DNA of 8,847 bases from an uncultured Collinsella sp. (lineage in GTDB: Bacteria > Actinomycetota > Coriobacteriia > Coriobacteriales > Coriobacteriaceae). The DNA is taken from NCBI GenBank assembly GCA_958418185.1, contig CATZEP010000052.1, positions 1 to 8,847 of the forward strand, written 5' to 3'. Below, piece after piece: positions 6,595-8,847 of the stretch (the stretch's first letter is position 1; the number at the start of each line of letters is the position of its first letter). The notes below the pieces were generated by a model, which searched no databases, had not been told where the DNA came from, and was given only the letters and a program-made list of their open reading frames with translations. A program made the position numbers and the translations under genes.

Positions 6595-6696
6595 ATTCGT
6601 TGCGGTGTTTCGGGTTGACCAATTCTACCGCCGTCGGCGAGGATGCGCATAAATCGGCTACCATGGTTGGCAAACATCTAAGAGAAAGGGCCGTCC

Positions 6697-7983
6697 ATGT
6701 CGGTCGATATAGCCACGTACGTTCACGATCTTGCCGTCGAGGCCAAGGCCGCTTCTGCCGCGCTTGCCACGGCGAGCGATGCCCAGCGCCAGGAGGCCGT
6801 GCGCGCCATGGCCGCGGCGCTGCGCGATGGTGTCGATTGCATCATTGCCGCCAACGAGCTCGATATGTCTGCCGCGCGAGATGCGGGCACCTCGGCGGGG
6901 CTCCTCGACCGCCTGCTGCTGACGCCCGAGCGCGTTGAGGGCATGGCCGCCGGCCTGGAGAAGCTCGCTGAGTTGCCCGATCCCGTCGGCCGCGTGCTCG
7001 ATCACCGCGTGCTTGCAAGCGGTGTGGACCTTACGCGCGTGAGTGTGCCGCTGGGCCTGGTCGCCATGGTCTACGAGGCGCGCCCCAACGTGACGGCCGA
7101 CGCTGCTGGCATCTGCATCCGCACCGGCAACGCCTGCATCCTGCGCGGCGGTTCGCTGGCCTATCACTCGTGCGCCATGATTGCCGAGCTGCTGGCCGAT
7201 GCGCTTGAAGCCCAAGGCTTCCCGCGCGAGGCCGTGTCGATGATCGAGTCTACCGACCGCGAGGCCACCGGCGAGCTCATGAAGCTCCGCGGCATCGTCG
7301 ATGTGCTCATTCCGCGTGGCGGTGCGGGCCTGATTCAGCGCTGCGTGCGCGAGTCGCTCGTTCCGGTGATCGAGACGGGCACGGGCAACTGCCACATCTA
7401 CGTGCATGAGTCGGCCGACTTCGATAAAGCGCTCAACATTATCGTCAATGCCAAGACCCAGCGCGTGGGCGTGTGCAATGCCGCCGAGTCGCTGCTGGTC
7501 GACCGCGCCGTGGCCGACGCGTTTTTGCCCGCGGCTGTGGCTGTGCTGCACGACCACGGCGTGCTCATTCACGGCGACGAGGCCACGTGCGCCACATGCG
7601 CCGATTCCGGTCTTGCCGAGGGTGATGACTACGTCGCCGCGACTGAGGAGGACTGGGGTCGCGAGTACCTGGCTCTCGAGATGAGCGTGAAGGTCGTGGC
7701 AAACGAGGACGAGGCCATCGCACACATCAACCGCTACGGCACGATGCACTCCGAGGCCATCGTTGCCGAGGACGCGGATGCTTGCGAGCGCTTCCTGGAT
7801 GCGGTCGATGCCTCGGCCGTGTACGCCAACGCCAGCACGCGCTTCACCGACGGCGGCGAGTTTGGCCTGGGTGCCGAGATCGGCATCTCGACCCAAAAGC
7901 TCCACGCCCGCGGCCCCTTCGCCGCCGAGGCCCTCACCACCTACAAATACAAGCTCCGCGGCACCGGTCAGGTTCGCCCCTAA
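6697..7983 (+). CDS. proA: Gamma-glutamyl phosphate reductase (glutamate-5-semialdehyde dehydrogenase)
   Basis: The 428-residue protein is gamma-glutamyl phosphate reductase (EC 1.2.1.41). It reduces the unstable ProB product with NADPH to glutamate-5-semialdehyde, which cyclises to pyrroline-5-carboxylate for ProC. Family motifs are YEARPNVTADAAG at 126-138, RTGNACILRGG at 142-152, IPRGGAGLIQ at 205-214, VIETGTGNCHIYV at 224-236, and NAKTQRVGVCNAAESLLV at 251-268, in which C260 is the catalytic thiol. FTDGGEFGLGAEIGIS (383-398) marks the C-terminal end of the aldehyde-dehydrogenase-like fold. Length is typical (about 415-430). ATG 6697 has GAAAGGG six bases upstream. It diverges from the hydrolase gene, with a 113-base gap that should hold both promoters, although I see no strong promoter match there. 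It ends 15 bases before a terminator hairpin. Confidence 0.96.
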   Translation: MSVDIATYVHDLAVEAKAASAALATASDAQRQEAVRAMAAALRDGVDCIIAANELDMSAARDAGTSAGLLDRLLLTPERVEGMAAGLEKLAELPDPVGRVLDHRVLASGVDLTRVSVPLGLVAMVYEARPNVTADAAGICIRTGNACILRGGSLAYHSCAMIAELLADALEAQGFPREAVSMIESTDREATGELMKLRGIVDVLIPRGGAGLIQRCVRESLVPVIETGTGNCHIYVHESADFDKALNIIVNAKTQRVGVCNAAESLLVDRAVADAFLPAAVAVLHDHGVLIHGDEATCATCADSGLAEGDDYVAATEEDWGREYLALEMSVKVVANEDEAIAHINRYGTMHSEAIVAEDADACERFLDAVDASAVYANASTRFTDGGEFGLGAEIGISTQKLHARGPFAAEALTTYKYKLRGTGQVRP

Positions 7984-7998
7984 ACCTCTCGCAAACGA

Positions 7999-8039
7999 AA
8001 AACCACCACAAAGGGGACAGGCACCTTCGTGGTGGTTTT
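7999..8039 (+). terminator. proA terminator hairpin with a G-rich GGGGACAGGCACCTT loop
   Basis: AAAACCACCAC (7999-8009) pairs perfectly with GTGGTGGTTTT (8029-8039). Inside, AAGG (8011-8014) pairs with CCTT (8024-8027). The symmetric A-run and T-run allow termination from either side. The loop sequence GGGGACAGGCACCTT (8013-8027) is a type I know from short palindromes near REP-associated transposases, and such a transposase gene begins 160 bases downstream. Confidence 0.75.
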
Positions 8040-8187
8040 GGCTTGTTGGTCGCTCGTTCGTTGTCTAACGGTATCTAAGCATATTTCCGCCATGCAATAG
8101 CTAACATTTCGGCAGGTGGACGGTTTAATCGGCGAGTAGATTCTCACCGCTTTGCGTGCGGCTCGGGGTTATTTTTGGCATGAGAGC

Positions 8188-8193
8188 AAGGAG
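8188..8193 (+). promoter_or_regulatory. Ribosome binding site choosing ATG 8200
   Basis: AAGGAG ends six bases before ATG 8200. An in-frame ATG at 8194 directly abuts the AAGGAG and is too close to be used. Confidence 0.75.
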
Positions 8194-8199
8194 ATGCCC

Positions 8200-8847
8200 A
8201 TGTCGAGAAAACCGCGGCAGAAATCACAGATTGGCCTGTATCACATTACGATGAGAGGCAACGGCAAGCAGCTTCTGTTTGAAGATGATAAGGACAGAAG
8301 GCGGCTACTGTCGCTTGTCCGGACCTCGATAACGAGATTCAACATTACATTAATTGCTTGGTGCCTGATGGGCAACCACGTTCATCTTGTCATGAGCGAT
8401 CCTGGCGACAACGTGAGCGATGCCATGCATCTTGTCATGTCTTGCTACGCAACTTGGTATAACCGTCGCCACGGACATGTTGGCCATGTTTTTCAGGATA
8501 GGTTTTCAAGCGCCCCTATTTCGAGTGAGGAATACCTTCTCGACGCTATTCGATATGTTCATTTCAATCCGCAAAAGGCCGGGGTTTGTCCATACGGCGC
8601 GTATCGATGGAGCAGCCACCTAGATTATGTTGAACGCGATCCAAAAATCGCAACGGTCGATTTGGCGCTCGTTCGTCTTGCCTTTCCCCGTGTGCACGAC
8701 TATAAGGCCTTTATGGATGCATCGAATGGGACAGTCGTTCGTCCGCCATCGGGTGGACGTATCGATGAAGATGAGGCCTTAGATGTAGGGACGGCGCTGG
8801 TCCGCTCGCTCGGCTTGAGTGGGCTCTCCGATGTCAAATCCCTCAAC
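8200..8847 (+). CDS. REP-associated tyrosine transposase (IS200-like Y1/HUH), 3' end outside the window
   Basis: The frame is open from ATG 8200 to the window edge, 216 residues with no stop. It is a Y1/HUH transposase of the REP-associated (RAYT, Transposase_17) type, single-strand DNA nucleases that process short palindromic repeats. The N-terminal segment YHITMRGNGKQLLF at 14-27 is characteristic. The metal-binding HUH motif is H60 and H62 in MGNHVHLVMS. Tyr87 in ATWYNRRHG is the likely catalytic tyrosine. GHVFQDRFSS (95-104) and IRYVHFNPQKAG (117-128) are conserved family blocks. From about residue 186 a helical C-terminal extension begins, which in this family can resemble a DnaA-like domain. 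The A+T-richer codon use differs from proA next door, suggesting acquired sequence. AAGGAG six bases upstream supports the start. No terminal repeats flank it on the left. Confidence 0.88.
   Translation, partial: MSRKPRQKSQIGLYHITMRGNGKQLLFEDDKDRRRLLSLVRTSITRFNITLIAWCLMGNHVHLVMSDPGDNVSDAMHLVMSCYATWYNRRHGHVGHVFQDRFSSAPISSEEYLLDAIRYVHFNPQKAGVCPYGAYRWSSHLDYVERDPKIATVDLALVRLAFPRVHDYKAFMDASNGTVVRPPSGGRIDEDEALDVGTALVRSLGLSGLSDVKSLN

Noticed and set aside
6615..6654. TTGACC and CATAAA as a proA promoter
   Set aside because: The spacer between the two would be 28 bases, far too long. No other good -10 element lies at the right distance.
6584..6673. N-terminal extension of the hydrolase to ATG 6673
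   Set aside because: There is no ribosome binding site, the extra 30 residues are not family-like, and it would overlap the proA leader. ATG 6583 has GGAAG six bases upstream.
6658..7905. Minus-strand open frame of 415 codons over proA
   Set aside because: It is an antisense shadow of proA with no recognisable motif. Long shadows are expected at this GC content.
8041..8199. Promoter, riboswitch or attachment site between proA and the transposase gene
   Set aside because: TTGTCT (8061) and CATATT (8080) have only a 13-base spacer, and no conserved riboswitch core or terminal repeat could be seen.
1..8847. CRISPR array, toxin-antitoxin, restriction or phage-defence genes
   Set aside because: No regularly spaced direct repeats were seen and no open frame shows motifs of such systems. 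Apart from the right-edge transposase, the recognisable genes are metabolic or tRNA.

Overview
The window looks like chromosome of a high-GC, anaerobic gut actinobacterium of the Coriobacteriia, with Collinsella or a close relative the best guess. That guess rests on GC-rich codon use, the mix of housekeeping genes, and short G-rich intergenic hairpins that I associate with this group. It is an inference, since no taxonomic marker such as rRNA is present.

Layout from left to right. Positions 1-523 hold no gene I can defend. The base composition is lower in GC, reading frames are repeatedly interrupted, and there is one clean 8-bp hairpin, so it may be decayed sequence. A PflX-type radical SAM protein follows (539-1492). 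Its stop codon lies inside an elaborate inverted-repeat structure (1487-1566). Next is a complete tRNA-Ala(CGC) unit with its own promoter and terminator (1588-1747), then a small coiled-coil, single-pass membrane protein of unknown function (1766-2185). pncB, nicotinate phosphoribosyltransferase, is at 2269-3774, and proB, glutamate 5-kinase, is at 3855-4982. A long nested inverted repeat (4997-5095) separates proB from a convergent gene for a proline iminopeptidase-like hydrolase on the minus strand (5165-6583). Diverging from that gene is proA, gamma-glutamyl phosphate reductase (6697-7983), which ends in a terminator hairpin carrying the G-rich sequence GGGGACAGGCACCTT. The window ends inside a lower-GC gene for a REP-associated (IS200-like, HUH/Y1) transposase that runs off the right edge (8200-8847).

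How the genes work together. ProB and ProA carry out the first two steps from glutamate to proline. The hydrolase between them belongs to a family that frees N-terminal proline from peptides, so the locus may join proline synthesis with proline salvage. proC is not in the window. PncB feeds nicotinate into NAD. The transposase and the G-rich hairpins fit the known association of such transposases with short palindromic repeats. No defence system, CRISPR array, prophage or secondary-metabolite cluster is visible. The most unusual signals are the structured intergenic elements rather than a new gene system.
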